Source of the DNA: Burkholderiales bacterium
GTDB taxonomy: Bacteria > Pseudomonadota > Gammaproteobacteria > Burkholderiales > SG8-41
Length of the DNA stretch: 64,000 nucleotides
Assembly (NCBI GenBank): GCA_036262035.1
Contig: DATAJS010000019.1
Span: 49,383 to 113,382 of the forward strand
Reading direction: 5' to 3'
Part shown: positions 63,993-64,000 of the stretch, piece after piece
Numbering within the stretch: the first letter of the stretch is position 1
Layout of the letters: the number at the start of each line of letters is the position of its first letter
Position numbers and translations under genes: made by a program
The notes under the pieces: model-generated
Databases searched by the model: none
What the model was told of the DNA's origin: nothing
The model's input: only the letters and a program-made list of their open reading frames with translations

Positions 63993-64000
63993 TAGGCGGG

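Overview
The window is a GC-rich chromosomal segment from a betaproteobacterium. The basis is the dense operons with ATGA/GTGA overlaps, five Bug/TctC-type solute receptors, a narK1-narK2-narGHJI-ppiC operon and a homodimeric-type pyruvate dehydrogenase E1. I would place it near Burkholderiales, probably an environmental, facultatively denitrifying heterotroph; this placement is inferred from gene content only. I see no rRNA, tRNA, CRISPR array, prophage or insertion sequence.

Layout. (1) 1-13.4 kb, + strand: a carboxylate catabolic island with three MmgE/PrpD proteins, four orphan Bug receptors, a TcuA-like flavoprotein, a cupin, an isocitrate lyase/PEP-mutase family protein and a GntR regulator. 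It also holds a UGSC-family selenoprotein gene (1892-3607) that reads through an in-frame TGA at 2216-2218, with a bacterial SECIS-like hairpin directly after it. (2) 13.6-21.6 kb: a PQQ-dependent alcohol dehydrogenase with the Asp-x-Asp signature of lanthanide enzymes, its periplasmic partner, a lipoprotein cytochrome c, and a caa3-type cytochrome oxidase (subunits II, I, III, a small membrane protein and CtaG). (3) 21.7-32.3 kb: a fifth Bug receptor, small unknown genes, a frameshifted phospholipase A gene, and an RND efflux operon with a frameshifted adaptor gene and a divergent AraC regulator. (4) 33-37.7 kb: signalling genes, including an EAL protein with a degenerate GGDEF domain and two decayed response-regulator remnants. 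(5) 37.8-48.2 kb: the nitrate respiration operon behind a perfect FNR-type box. (6) 48.4-64 kb: stress and housekeeping genes, including an MFS/MarR pair, an ECF sigma factor followed by sdhC-sdhD-sdhB without sdhA, DUF4142, a Rieske-FAD reductase, an AlkA-like glycosylase, an AhpD-like protein and an isolated aceE.

How it fits together. The first region looks like uptake and breakdown of tricarboxylic or branched acids, with Bug receptors capturing the acid and PrpD-like dehydratases, a TcuA-like dehydrogenase and a lyase-fold enzyme processing it. The second region feeds electrons from alcohol oxidation through cytochrome c to an oxygen-reducing oxidase. The nar operon offers respiration without oxygen. 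A near-palindrome (TATCA-N5-TGATA type) occurs in front of marR, in front of the 52.8-55.4 kb gene group containing sdhCDB, and in front of aceE. This suggests a small MarR regulon covering pyruvate and succinate oxidation.

The most notable items are the selenoprotein with its own SECIS candidate, the three-site MarR operator set, the lanthanide-type dehydrogenase beside a caa3 oxidase, and the sdh operon lacking its flavoprotein gene.
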